Assembly (NCBI RefSeq): GCF_900156375.1
Contig: NZ_FTNK01000008.1
Coordinates: forward strand, 1-64,000
DNA length: 64,000 bases
Reading direction: 5' to 3'
From: Paenibacillus macquariensis
Lineage (GTDB): Bacteria; Bacillota; Bacilli; Paenibacillales; Paenibacillaceae
Shown piece by piece: positions 35,901-43,634 of the stretch (within the stretch, counting starts at the first letter, position 1; each line of letters starts with the position of its first letter). The position numbers and the translations under genes were made by a program. The notes below the pieces were generated by a model, which saw only the letters and a list, made by a program, of their open reading frames with translations, was not told where the DNA came from and did not search any database.

Positions 35901-37461
35901 ACGTACGGTGTCCAATAACGGATATCGGCTGTTCGACGAGTCGGACCCTTTGCCTCACAATGCTTCGATATACGGGATTACGAAGGTTATCCCGCAGGAG
36001 ATTCCGATGCTGCAATGCTATGGCTTAGATCTAGATACGTACAATGCAACACCGCTGCAGTTGGCGAAGAGCATCCTTGATGAGATCCGTGAAAATAAGA
36101 CGGATGCATTGACGGCCATTCGTGACGGACGATTCGTTCAACAAATGTCCAGGCTGGATCTGAGCGAAGGAACTTCGCAGAGCGTTGTCTTCCGTGACGG
36201 AGGGGTGTATATGGTAGTGGGAGGGGCTGGAGGATTAGGGCTGGAAGTATGTCGATTCCTTACACGGGACAATCCCGTAAAGCTTGTGATCGTGAACCGA
36301 ACCCAATTGCCAGAACGATCGACATGGAGACAATGGTTAACCGCTCACAGTCACGATTCTGAAAATGCAAATGCCTTCCGTTTAATTAAGGCGTTCATGG
36401 ATATGGAAGAGAACGGATCGGAAGTTTTGTATTATTCAGGAGACGTATCGGATTTCGATTCGATGGAACAAATCGTGGATCATGTGCGGGAAAGACTGGG
36501 CAGGATCGACGGCGTCATTCATTGCGCGGCAGCAACCGCTGAGACAAGCAAACCTTTGGCTGTCCAGACGAAGGAAGATTTTACAAAGGTGTTGAGACCG
36601 AAAATTTATGGGACGTTGGTTTTAGACCGGCTGTTCGCCGAAGAGTCATTGGATTTTTTCATCCTGTACTCTTCGGTAGCCTCTTTATGGGGAGGGGCCG
36701 GGGGCGGCGATTACGCGGCAGCCAATAGTTTTATGGATGCGTTCAGTGCATATCGGAACAGGCAAGGAAAACACGCTCTGGCGATCAACTGGTATGCGTG
36801 GGAAGGTCTTACTGGCCCAGGATGTATGGCTTACATGTCCGTTCAAGAAGCGCTTGATGCTTTCAGGCTAGGGCTGTCTAGGAGACTGGATCAAGTTGTG
36901 ATAGGCAAATTCGATGAAGAAAAGCTAACCGAGTGGGCACCGATGATGAAAATACAGATTGCATCCAATGTTCTCGAAATTCCGCTACTAACCCGGGCTC
37001 AAAGCGGTGCTTCCAGCCATTTGGGACAGGTGTCGTCCGTCAGTAGGCCGGTAATAGAAGTACGCTTAATTGGAAAAACGAAAAATTCTATTACGCAATT
37101 GGAACGAGAGATCGCTCAAATATGGGCGGAAACACTCGGTTATGAAGAAATCAACGTGCATGACAATTTTTTTGAAATTGGCGGAGACTCTCTGCTTATA
37201 TTGAGAGTCTTGGCACTTCTGAATGAACGAGTTGATCCGGAAGTGGAAGCTGGGGATTTGTTCTCTTATGGGACCGTTGCCAACCTGGCGGAGTATATCG
37301 AATCGAAGTATATGGCAAGAGAGCAGAAAGCGTTAGAAGAAACGGAAGTGCAATATGCAATCGAGCAAGAGGAAGAAGAGGAGCTTCGACAATTGATCCG
37401 ACGCGTAAAGGAGGAAGAAATCTCAATTGACGAGGCGATGAAAGGAATTGGAGAAATATGA
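29911..37461 (+). CDS. Hybrid NRPS-PKS, (half-C)-A-T-KS-MT-KR-ACP
   Basis: The ATG at 29911 directly follows AAGGAGGGGGG (2516 residues). Domains by residue: C-terminal lobe of a C domain without the HHxxxDG lobe (about 1-255), A (270-770), T (775-850, VGGDSLS), KS (about 880-1295; Cys1043 in DTACSSS, HGTGT, NIGH), post-KS linker ending YPYDERRYW, C-methyltransferase (about 1475-1860; VLEVGAGSG near 1674), KR (about 1865-2350; GGAGGLGLE near 2104, YAAANSFMD), ACP (about 2390-2470, IGGDSLL) and a charged tail. No AT domain is present, so extender units come from a trans-acting AT. The A pocket reads about D-P-Q-N-I-A-I-I-N-K and matches no code I know. Predicted step: add an amino acid, extend by a C2 unit, alpha-methylate and reduce to a beta-hydroxyl. 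It overlaps the next gene by 4 bp. Confidence 0.9.
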   Translation: MEKPVHIQSKIIEEYWLDKLSRDATREMLPKGKSICDGKEAERSRLEISIPVHVAKKLQIMSTFSDKGRFILVLTAITGLLYRYSQGKEIHLGTSSTLQSEPRAANDGILILKSKVSGEKRWRELIEEMKVEVSRTFNHRDVSLDSMFEKIKSHHGIELEDYWQVACIDYALQTYVEELDRFHLIIELLTDPNESTGSMIRLSYRPEIYAHGIIRAFAANLLVCLDQLQGNLLSRLEDDEMDMMAQEERELLLHEFNRTAIKIPAKLTLHQLLEEQAERTPENIAVVDHKAKISYKELNEKANQLAHTLRSLDVGPESIVGVMVQPTIEVVIAIVAILKAGGAYCPIDPENPDDRVQLLLADSRIEVLLSAQPYLNRHRFKGTLVNISDPNLYIRDYVDASTAVYPSNLAYVIYTSGSTGAPKGVMVEHGSIVNQIEGLMGRYSFDEHHRHVLMAPLTFDPSIQQVFLPLATGGTVHLLTKEVRTNPSMFWRWVTDNRINVVNTVPSLMEILLEQSEGRNHAITYLILAGEVFTRDLAQRLVQKLNIDKLINIYGPTEASINTTLYEFNPIDQHVVMPIGKPLTNYETYILDHRRRLMPLGATGELYIAGAGLARGYLHNQELTDAAFVPNPFRSGFERMYKTGDLVKWLPDGNLEFIGRLDQQVKVRGMRVELSEVEYVLTENALIKEAVVIALEASEHSVQLAAFYTLNNAAGRLLQSLEPDALRSYLKQHLPEYMIPSQLVCLEAMPVTNNGKIDKKALPIDLIGSANSRNFVLPRNEIEQKLAQIWCVLLGIASVGVEDSFFEVGGDSLSIVRLQSRINHTFHADLTIAQLFTYHTIELQAKRLNLNAPMAEAAEATDAGISRLPATGAKNAGYSQEVAVIGIGCRFPLADGYEAFWDNLLQEVDAVRDVPVNRSKDSVYDVRQKADVEYPQGAYLERIDGFDAAFFGISPNEARMMDPQQRLFLQVVWEAVQDAGYSEKELYGSRTGVYVGAGQPRYIDLIAHVEPSALPGNLHSVIAGRISYVFNLTGPSEIIDTACSSSLMAVHHAVQDIVTGNCELAIAGGVNLHLSPVERSIFEMGIASPDGRTKAYDAAADGTGGGEGIGAVILKSLEQAVADGDHIYAVIKGTASNSDGRSNGITAPNAAAQANVIDEAWKRAGIDPVTIGYIEAHGTGTKLGDPIEIEGITQAFRRYTNRKQFCAISSVKSNIGHLDSAAGIAGFIKATLALYKRQIPVSIHFREPNRHIDFIDSPVYVNAGYHAWAPEYGIRRSGVSSFGLSGTNCHVVLEEYQAETRKSAIEGKQLFTLSARSLETLGKYADRFVAYLANTDNRLENICYCSNISRSGYSYRLAIVAESLEDLRRKLSDFVLSQRCPSDMNTMRLNKTNIYCRYPGQEVNGFYGTMELGDPIIGILERFIRGEDVDWGRYHQGQDRQRVSMPTYPYDERRYWIEKESNDDLSQETGGVSTEIQMDANHWLIYESTFGIGERLLDESGFTPVAGYKEAVSKFAALLILDVFQSVGTLTDPSEVYQKLFVKSMLGVVPQYERLLAFMLSVLETEGWIRTSEDTVILLKNRSGENLTTLLDRNCTQYPEFVGTFKVIHYCLSYYPDVLSGRRSPLSVLFPDGTPNFLASFANKGKTAGDLYEIMAIDSIKQKIVSHTGMPLKVLEVGAGSGTVGRAIFPAIEHLEIEYYYTDIGRAIILEAQKNFEPYPFVHYKVFNVEEDPFAQGFKQGEFDMIIALNVIHATHSMKNSLAQLKKVLAVNGTLHLIEKVQNEVAENLVWGMTEGWWLYEDGDRRTDSPLVSADVWEQLLREEYFGEVRTFPMSSKRRDEAETAMIVAHNTGKTRHSPDELLYGVQWVQKELKTRSNTLPEGAFLIFQDNMGIAEELIRHLLSVGQPVVTVAIGETFCSIDDGRFMIRPDENADYDRLLDEVEQRHRQIGVIVHLWTCTEALQPISVEECLQSGIYSLLLLTQALSRRVQNEIIEIRTVSNNGYRLFDESDPLPHNASIYGITKVIPQEIPMLQCYGLDLDTYNATPLQLAKSILDEIRENKTDALTAIRDGRFVQQMSRLDLSEGTSQSVVFRDGGVYMVVGGAGGLGLEVCRFLTRDNPVKLVIVNRTQLPERSTWRQWLTAHSHDSENANAFRLIKAFMDMEENGSEVLYYSGDVSDFDSMEQIVDHVRERLGRIDGVIHCAAATAETSKPLAVQTKEDFTKVLRPKIYGTLVLDRLFAEESLDFFILYSSVASLWGGAGGGDYAAANSFMDAFSAYRNRQGKHALAINWYAWEGLTGPGCMAYMSVQEALDAFRLGLSRRLDQVVIGKFDEEKLTEWAPMMKIQIASNVLEIPLLTRAQSGASSHLGQVSSVSRPVIEVRLIGKTKNSITQLEREIAQIWAETLGYEEINVHDNFFEIGGDSLLILRVLALLNERVDPEVEAGDLFSYGTVANLAEYIESKYMAREQKALEETEVQYAIEQEEEEELRQLIRRVKEEEISIDEAMKGIGEI

Positions 37462-40400
37462 CAGATAAGTTTGTTGAAATCATTCTGCAGCTTGTCGCCA
37501 AACAAGAAATATCCGAAAAGAGTGCTTTCAATCTTATTAAAGAGTACAAGTTGCGGATGAAAACGATTCAACCATCGGGTGAAAATCAATTAAACGCAAG
37601 AGATATCGCGATAATAGGGATTTCCTGCCGCTTTCCACAGGCTGCTAACAAAGAGGAATACTGGAGAAATCTCATCAACGGCGTTGATGGAATAAGGGAT
37701 TTTCCAGATTCGCGGTTTGCTCGAGTTCTCCCGTTTCTGCGTGAAAAAGATAAGGAGTCCTACCTTTCGGCGGGATATCTGGATGACATAGAAACGTTCG
37801 ATGCGGAATTTTTTAACATTCTCCCTGGAGAGGCCAAATATATGGACCCTCAGCAGCGCATTTTTATGGAGACGGGATATGAAGCGATAGAAGATGCTGG
37901 TTACGGTGGAGAGCGTATATGCAATTCCCATGTAGGTGTCTATGTAGGATTTAGCGAGCCGCGTTACAAAGATTTGATAGCGGACAACTCTCCTGCTGCA
38001 TTTATTGGGAATTTCCCTCCGATCGTGGCCAGTCGTCTCTCTTATGCGCTTAATTTGACAGGGCCCGCATTAAGCGTAGCGACGGCCTGCTCATCGTCCA
38101 TGGTTGCCCTTCATCTTGCGTGTGAAGGTTTGTTAGCGGGCGATTGCGACATGGCGCTCGTAGGAGGCGTGACCATCGGAGCATTGCCAGGCAAGCTGGA
38201 AATCGGCAATCTGGGCATTACATCTGCGGAGGGGAGATCTCGCAGCTTCGATGCCGCAGCCGACGGTACGGGATGGGGAGAAGGCTGCGGAGTCGTGCTA
38301 ATTAAGCGGCTTGACCAGGCAGAGAAGGATCAAGATCACATTTATTCGATCATTAAGGCAAGCGCTATCAACCAGAATGGAACATCCAATGGGCTAGCTT
38401 CTCCGAATGCACGGGCGCAAGAGGAGGTTCTTGTAGAGGCTTGGAAGCGTGCGGGTATCGATCCGATGACGATCTCATATATGGAAGCGCATGGTACCGG
38501 AACTAAGATCGGAGATCCGATTGAAGTGAAAGGGATAACGAATGCTTTCCGCAAGTACACTCACAAAAAACAATTTTGCGGACTCGGTTCTGTCAAGAGC
38601 AATATTGGACATATCGATTCGGCTTCCGGTATGGCGGGTCTAATCAAAATTGTGCTTGCCATGCAACATAAGAAAATTCCCCCGACCTTGCATTTTGCTT
38701 ATCCAAATCCATTGATGAGCTTACATCATTCACCGCTTTATGTAAATACAACGGTAACGGAATGGAAAGGATTGGGCGACGAGCCTTTGCGTGCGGGTGT
38801 CAGCTCGTTTGGTCTGAGCGGAACGAACTGTCATGTGGTGTTGGAGGAGTATCGGAATGCGCCAGCCAAAGAGCCATCTTCTCAACAAGAACGAATGTTT
38901 ACCCTGTCGGCGCGAAGTGAAGGTTCTCTTCGCCGGCTGATCGGCAAATACGTTGACTTTTTGCGCAACGATACGGCTGTAGGTTTGGATGAGTTGTGTT
39001 ACGTCCTTAACACGGGAAGAGGTCACTACCAGCATCGGCTTGCGATTCCCGTCTCGGATCTTCATATGCTTGAGGAGAAGCTCCAGTTGGTACACGATAT
39101 GTCGTGGAAGTCTTATCAAAGCTTGAGGGATGAAGCGGGCATTTTCACCACGCTTTTTGGCGAGCCGCCGTTAACGTACAATGCTCATATCGAAAGAGAG
39201 ACAACGAGGAAAGATCTTCTTCAGAATAATCCGCTAGCGATGTCGGACTTGGCTAGGCGTTATGTTGCTGGTGAATTGACGCATTGGCCGGATTACTACC
39301 CAAAGGGAGGTAAGAAGGTTCCGGTTCCCACCTACGCGTGGGAGAAGAAGAGATATTGGGTCGATGCCCCCCTTGTGGGACATCGCCATGATGGAGACAA
39401 TTCGTCAGATCAGGACTTCCATCGCGTGCCGATTGGTTTCATTGGCGGATACGTTCCTACTTCATCGGAATATAGGATAGGTGCGATATGGGGGAACAAG
39501 CTGGGTTTAGAGCAAGTAGACGTAGATGAAGATTTCTTTCAAATGGGCGGTGATTCGTTGCTTGCGACCGATCTTGTAGTCGCAATTGCGAAGGAGTTTG
39601 CAACCCAATTAACGCTTGCCGACTTTTTCGGGCACCCAACAATTAGGGGACTCGCTGCTTTGCTGGCTGAAGAAGGGAGCAGGAAAGAGATCGGAATCGT
39701 TTCTGTTTCTCCAAGGTTGAGCTATCCCGTCTCCAGTGCCCAGAGGCGCCAGTATATCTTAAATCAACTGGATGAGAACAACATTAGCTACAACATGCCG
39801 GGAGCCGCTTACATAACGGGGCCTCTCGATATGGAGCGGTTCAGACGCGCTTTTGATTCGTTAATAACTCGCCATGAATCGTTCAGGACGGTATTCGAGA
39901 TGTCGGGGGATGAAATCGTTCAGATTGTGCGTCAACAAGTAGAGTTTGTAGTGGAATATAGCGAGGTATCGGAAAGCGATACGGACCAGCTTGTTACAGC
40001 CTTTATTCGGCCGTTCCGACTTGAGGAAGCTCCTCTGCTTAGGGTCAGGCTGCAACGATTGCTTGATTCGGAGGAGGCAGACCCTAAGCATTTATTTCTG
40101 TTTGATATCCATCATATGATTTCCGACGGCGTCTCTATGGAGATTCTGTTGCAAGAATTCGTCAGCCTTTATGAAGGCAGGGAGCTGCCGCCCCTGCGTA
40201 AACAGAGCAAAGATTACGCAGTCTGGCAGTATGAATTTCTTCAGAGCGAGCGTATGAAACAACAAGAAGATTATTGGATGACCGCACTGGGCATACATAC
40301 AGGAACAAGGCCGCCTGTACTTGCTATGCCTTACGATTATCCTCGTCCGCCCGTCATGACTTTCGAAGGCGATAGCTACTCATTCATGATTGAAACCACA

Positions 40401-42374
40401 TTGACCGACAAACTCAAGTTGCTCGGACTTCAACATGGTGCAACGCTTTATATGACGCTACTAGCCGTTTACAAGGTTCTACTGTATCAATATACGAGGC
40501 AGGAGGATATCGTTGTCGGTTCGTTAGTTGCAGGTCGGCGAAATGCGGGACTTGGTCGAACAATTGGGCTTTTTACTAACTTTTTGCCTATACGCAGCTT
40601 TCCGATCGGTAACCGAATGTTTACTGAGTTTTTGAAGGAAGTCAGGCAAAAAACGTTGGAAGCCTATGACAACCAAGATTATCCGTTTGAAAAAATCGTA
40701 GAAAAATTCGATCAGAAGCGAGACATTAGCAGAAATCCAATATTCGACACCATGATTATATTGCATAATCAAGGCGTTCAGAATACCCGAATTGAGATGG
40801 ATCGATTGGTACTGGACATGGTCGAATGGAAACGCCAGAGCTCGACACTGGATCTTAAACTGGATCTGTTTCAGGCTGCTAATGGACAATTAAGCGGCAG
40901 GTTTGAGTATTACGATCGATTGTTTCAAAAAGAAACCATTATAGATCTGGCAAAGCTTTTTGTTGAATTAATGGATCAAATTGTTGAAACTCCGGAGTTA
41001 ACGCTGATGGAGTATCGTTTATTCACTCCGATAGAGTCAGTAGCGGTTGAACGCAAGCGGAATAGTAGCCAAGAAGGATTTGCGCTACCTCCCATTACCC
41101 CGGCTCCGCATGCCATGTTCTATCCATTATCATTCTATCAAAAGAGAATTTGGGAGACCAAGAAAAACCTAAGCCACTTCATCGCTCATGCACAAATTAT
41201 CGGGAATATTGATCGGGATAAGATCAAGATCTCTTTTGAAGAGATGCAAGCTGAGGATGAATCTTTGAGGACGACTTTCGTTGAAACGTCATCGATCCCT
41301 TATCAACAGATTCATGATCAACTTCCGCTGGATTATACCTATACGGATTGCTCGGATGGCGGTGGCCGTAATTCGGTTGCCGACATGATCGCGGAAGAAC
41401 TTCGATATTCCTTCAATGCGATGAAAGGATCACTCTGCCGAGTGAGGCTGATTCGTGAAGGCAACCAGCGCTACCACATTGTTGTCGTCATCCATTCCTT
41501 AATCGCCGAATGTATAGACACTAACGACTTTTTGTCGCGTTTGTTCAGGCGATATCGATTGGCCGGCTCGGGTGCGAGTAATTGCGAGCTGAAGCCGGTA
41601 TCGGTAGTGAATTATGCCTGCTGGCAGCATCGGATGTTCAAGGGACATTATTTGGATTCATCCAAAGCGTACTGGGACGAGGTTCTCGGATCCCCGCCAT
41701 TGCTGCAAGGGTTCCCAGTCATGCAGGCAGAATCGGGCGTGAAGAGGCATGACAAAGGAAAAGTTCGTTTCACGCTAACAGAAGAGGAACTCAAGGGAGT
41801 ACAGTGGTTTGCCAACGACTGCCAAGCGATTGTAACAGAAGTTTTGCTGACTGGTTATTTATTGCTTTTGAGACAGCTCACACAATCGGAACAGTTTAGA
41901 ATCGGCCTCATTCGTCCGAATGCGGACGTCATTGGCAATTCAGGCGTACCCGTGAGACTCAACTATATCGTTCCTTTGCTGGTTGACGTGGGAGGCATAT
42001 CGTCTTTTCATAGGTTGTTGGAATCAGTCGCGACAGCATATCGTACGGGAGTTCAAAAAGTCCATTACCCGTTTAGCAAATTGCTGCAACATGATAGCGA
42101 TGCACCGACGAAAAAAGATGTTCCTTTGCCTTTGTATCAGCTATGTTTCGCAGAAGAAGATTGGACGGAAACAATGCCAGGATGCCGCATGGTGGACCTT
42201 CAGCAATATCGTCCGGATCACTATGCCTTACAGTTGACCGTAGCGATTAAAACGAATGGCATCGAGTGTATATTTACGTGGGATACGGCGTTATTAGAGG
42301 CTTCTTACGTGGAGTCGTTATCGGAGAGGTATCAGAAGGTAATCGGCATTATTGCACAAAATATACCGGAATAA
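37458..42374 (+). CDS. Hybrid PKS-NRPS, KS-ACP-C-C*
   Basis: This 1638-residue protein starts MTDKFVEIILQLVAKQ, a probable docking segment matching the charged tail of the protein before it. KS spans about 45-465 (Cys211 in VATACSSSM, HGTGT, NIGH), and the linker ends YAWEKKRYW. ACP spans about 670-750 (QMGGDSLLATDL). The first C domain is at about 760-1190 with an intact HHMISDG near 885. A second C-like domain (about 1215-1635) has IHSLIAECID where HHxxxDG is expected, so it should not catalyse condensation. No KR and no AT are present, so the KS step leaves a beta-keto group. There is also no A domain. The next amino acid must come from the separate A-T protein at 43635, with the C domain here acting across proteins. 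Confidence 0.9.
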   Translation: MTDKFVEIILQLVAKQEISEKSAFNLIKEYKLRMKTIQPSGENQLNARDIAIIGISCRFPQAANKEEYWRNLINGVDGIRDFPDSRFARVLPFLREKDKESYLSAGYLDDIETFDAEFFNILPGEAKYMDPQQRIFMETGYEAIEDAGYGGERICNSHVGVYVGFSEPRYKDLIADNSPAAFIGNFPPIVASRLSYALNLTGPALSVATACSSSMVALHLACEGLLAGDCDMALVGGVTIGALPGKLEIGNLGITSAEGRSRSFDAAADGTGWGEGCGVVLIKRLDQAEKDQDHIYSIIKASAINQNGTSNGLASPNARAQEEVLVEAWKRAGIDPMTISYMEAHGTGTKIGDPIEVKGITNAFRKYTHKKQFCGLGSVKSNIGHIDSASGMAGLIKIVLAMQHKKIPPTLHFAYPNPLMSLHHSPLYVNTTVTEWKGLGDEPLRAGVSSFGLSGTNCHVVLEEYRNAPAKEPSSQQERMFTLSARSEGSLRRLIGKYVDFLRNDTAVGLDELCYVLNTGRGHYQHRLAIPVSDLHMLEEKLQLVHDMSWKSYQSLRDEAGIFTTLFGEPPLTYNAHIERETTRKDLLQNNPLAMSDLARRYVAGELTHWPDYYPKGGKKVPVPTYAWEKKRYWVDAPLVGHRHDGDNSSDQDFHRVPIGFIGGYVPTSSEYRIGAIWGNKLGLEQVDVDEDFFQMGGDSLLATDLVVAIAKEFATQLTLADFFGHPTIRGLAALLAEEGSRKEIGIVSVSPRLSYPVSSAQRRQYILNQLDENNISYNMPGAAYITGPLDMERFRRAFDSLITRHESFRTVFEMSGDEIVQIVRQQVEFVVEYSEVSESDTDQLVTAFIRPFRLEEAPLLRVRLQRLLDSEEADPKHLFLFDIHHMISDGVSMEILLQEFVSLYEGRELPPLRKQSKDYAVWQYEFLQSERMKQQEDYWMTALGIHTGTRPPVLAMPYDYPRPPVMTFEGDSYSFMIETTLTDKLKLLGLQHGATLYMTLLAVYKVLLYQYTRQEDIVVGSLVAGRRNAGLGRTIGLFTNFLPIRSFPIGNRMFTEFLKEVRQKTLEAYDNQDYPFEKIVEKFDQKRDISRNPIFDTMIILHNQGVQNTRIEMDRLVLDMVEWKRQSSTLDLKLDLFQAANGQLSGRFEYYDRLFQKETIIDLAKLFVELMDQIVETPELTLMEYRLFTPIESVAVERKRNSSQEGFALPPITPAPHAMFYPLSFYQKRIWETKKNLSHFIAHAQIIGNIDRDKIKISFEEMQAEDESLRTTFVETSSIPYQQIHDQLPLDYTYTDCSDGGGRNSVADMIAEELRYSFNAMKGSLCRVRLIREGNQRYHIVVVIHSLIAECIDTNDFLSRLFRRYRLAGSGASNCELKPVSVVNYACWQHRMFKGHYLDSSKAYWDEVLGSPPLLQGFPVMQAESGVKRHDKGKVRFTLTEEELKGVQWFANDCQAIVTEVLLTGYLLLLRQLTQSEQFRIGLIRPNADVIGNSGVPVRLNYIVPLLVDVGGISSFHRLLESVATAYRTGVQKVHYPFSKLLQHDSDAPTKKDVPLPLYQLCFAEEDWTETMPGCRMVDLQQYRPDHYALQLTVAIKTNGIECIFTWDTALLEASYVESLSERYQKVIGIIAQNIPE

Positions 42375-42388
42375 TAGGAGGTATTTAT

Positions 42389-43597
42389 ATGGAATTGAGA
42401 TCAGAAATTGAATTTTTCAAAAATCGTTTTTTAATGTTTGTGCTGGATCAAATGGCTTACGAATATGAGAAAAATGGCTCGGGAGACGTTATTCGAATGA
42501 CGTTGGGAAAATCGGAGCTGCCGTTGCATGACGAGATTACCGGAGCGATGAAGGATGCTCTGGATTCATTTGAAAAGAGTACACTCGTATTCCCGCAAGG
42601 ACTGCCGGAACTCAGGGAAGCGCTAGCTGCAGAATACAAGAAAACGTACGATCTGGATATAAATTCGAACAATATTGTAATTAATGTAGGAACGAGCTCG
42701 CTGTTCAGAAATTTATTCTATTTGCTAGCGAAGGAGGGAGACGAGATCCTTTTGCCGCATCCTTATTATTCGCTCTATCATTTCTGCGCGCAGCTTGTCG
42801 GGGCCAAAGTTCGTTACTATAACATCAATACTGACACCTTGGCATTGGATATGAATTCTTTTAAAGAGAACTTTACGGATCGAACCAAAATCGTTGTGAT
42901 AAACTCGCCAGGTAATCCACTGGGCAATATTTTAACGAAAGAGGATCTTTATGGTATCGATGAAATCATTAACGGGCGCGCCGTTGTCATAAATGACGAG
43001 ATCTATGCCAATGTTTGCTTCGACGAGCGGAGCACGTCAGTATTGGAACTGAAAAATACAAAGTCTACCTTTATTACAACCAATGCTTTCTCAAAAGGCT
43101 ACCGTATGTATAGCCGACGCGTAGGCTATTGCATCGCACCGGACGAGTTAGTGACGCCATTGACGGTTATGCAACACCACACGTTGCTTACTACGGATCC
43201 TGTCGTTCAGTTTGGTGCAATTGAAGCGCTGCAGCACGAAGAAGAAGTCAATATATTAGTTGAGCTATATAGAGGCAGAAGAAACTATACGGTCGAGTCT
43301 TTTGAGAAAGTTCCTCTTGTAAGGGCTATTCCGGCAGAGGGTAGCTTCTACCTGACGTTGGATTGCTCCAAATATATGGAAGAGCATAATATTTCTACAA
43401 GTCTTGAACTGGCAGAGTGTATTATGAGATCCAAGCAAGTTGCAACCGTACCGGGATCGGATTTTGGACTGCCGACTATGTTGCGCTTGTCCTATTCGAA
43501 CAAACGGTATAACGAGGGGATCGACAGGCTGGTCGACTTCTTTACCGTCGAATCTGCCGTATCGACATCTTCAAAATTCGTCACAGTCAGGAAATAA
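42389..43597 (+). CDS. PLP-dependent aminotransferase, class I/II
   Basis: This is a 402-residue fold-type I aminotransferase. ATG 42389 is chosen because AGGAGG lies 7 bases upstream. A longer open frame from 42266 would overlap the synthetase gene and lacks such a site. The PLP lysine is Lys236 in NAFSKGYRMYSRRVGY. The Asn of VVINSPGNPLGN and the Asp/Tyr of VVINDEIYANV are the usual cofactor contacts. The small-domain Arg appears as MLRLSYS. Members act on free keto acids. Sitting between two assembly-line genes, it may supply an unusual amino acid to the neighbouring A domain or aminate a carrier-bound intermediate. The first seems likelier because it is not fused to the assembly line. Confidence 0.88.
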   Translation: MELRSEIEFFKNRFLMFVLDQMAYEYEKNGSGDVIRMTLGKSELPLHDEITGAMKDALDSFEKSTLVFPQGLPELREALAAEYKKTYDLDINSNNIVINVGTSSLFRNLFYLLAKEGDEILLPHPYYSLYHFCAQLVGAKVRYYNINTDTLALDMNSFKENFTDRTKIVVINSPGNPLGNILTKEDLYGIDEIINGRAVVINDEIYANVCFDERSTSVLELKNTKSTFITTNAFSKGYRMYSRRVGYCIAPDELVTPLTVMQHHTLLTTDPVVQFGAIEALQHEEEVNILVELYRGRRNYTVESFEKVPLVRAIPAEGSFYLTLDCSKYMEEHNISTSLELAECIMRSKQVATVPGSDFGLPTMLRLSYSNKRYNEGIDRLVDFFTVESAVSTSSKFVTVRK

Positions 43598-43634
43598 AAA
43601 TTTCTATAGAAAATTTGCAAAGTAGGTAATCGAA

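Noticed and set aside
42266-42388. Longer start for the aminotransferase at 42266
   Set aside because: It would overlap the end of the KS-ACP-C-C* gene by over 100 bp, and the ATG at 42389 has an ideal AGGAGG site and begins the conserved family sequence.
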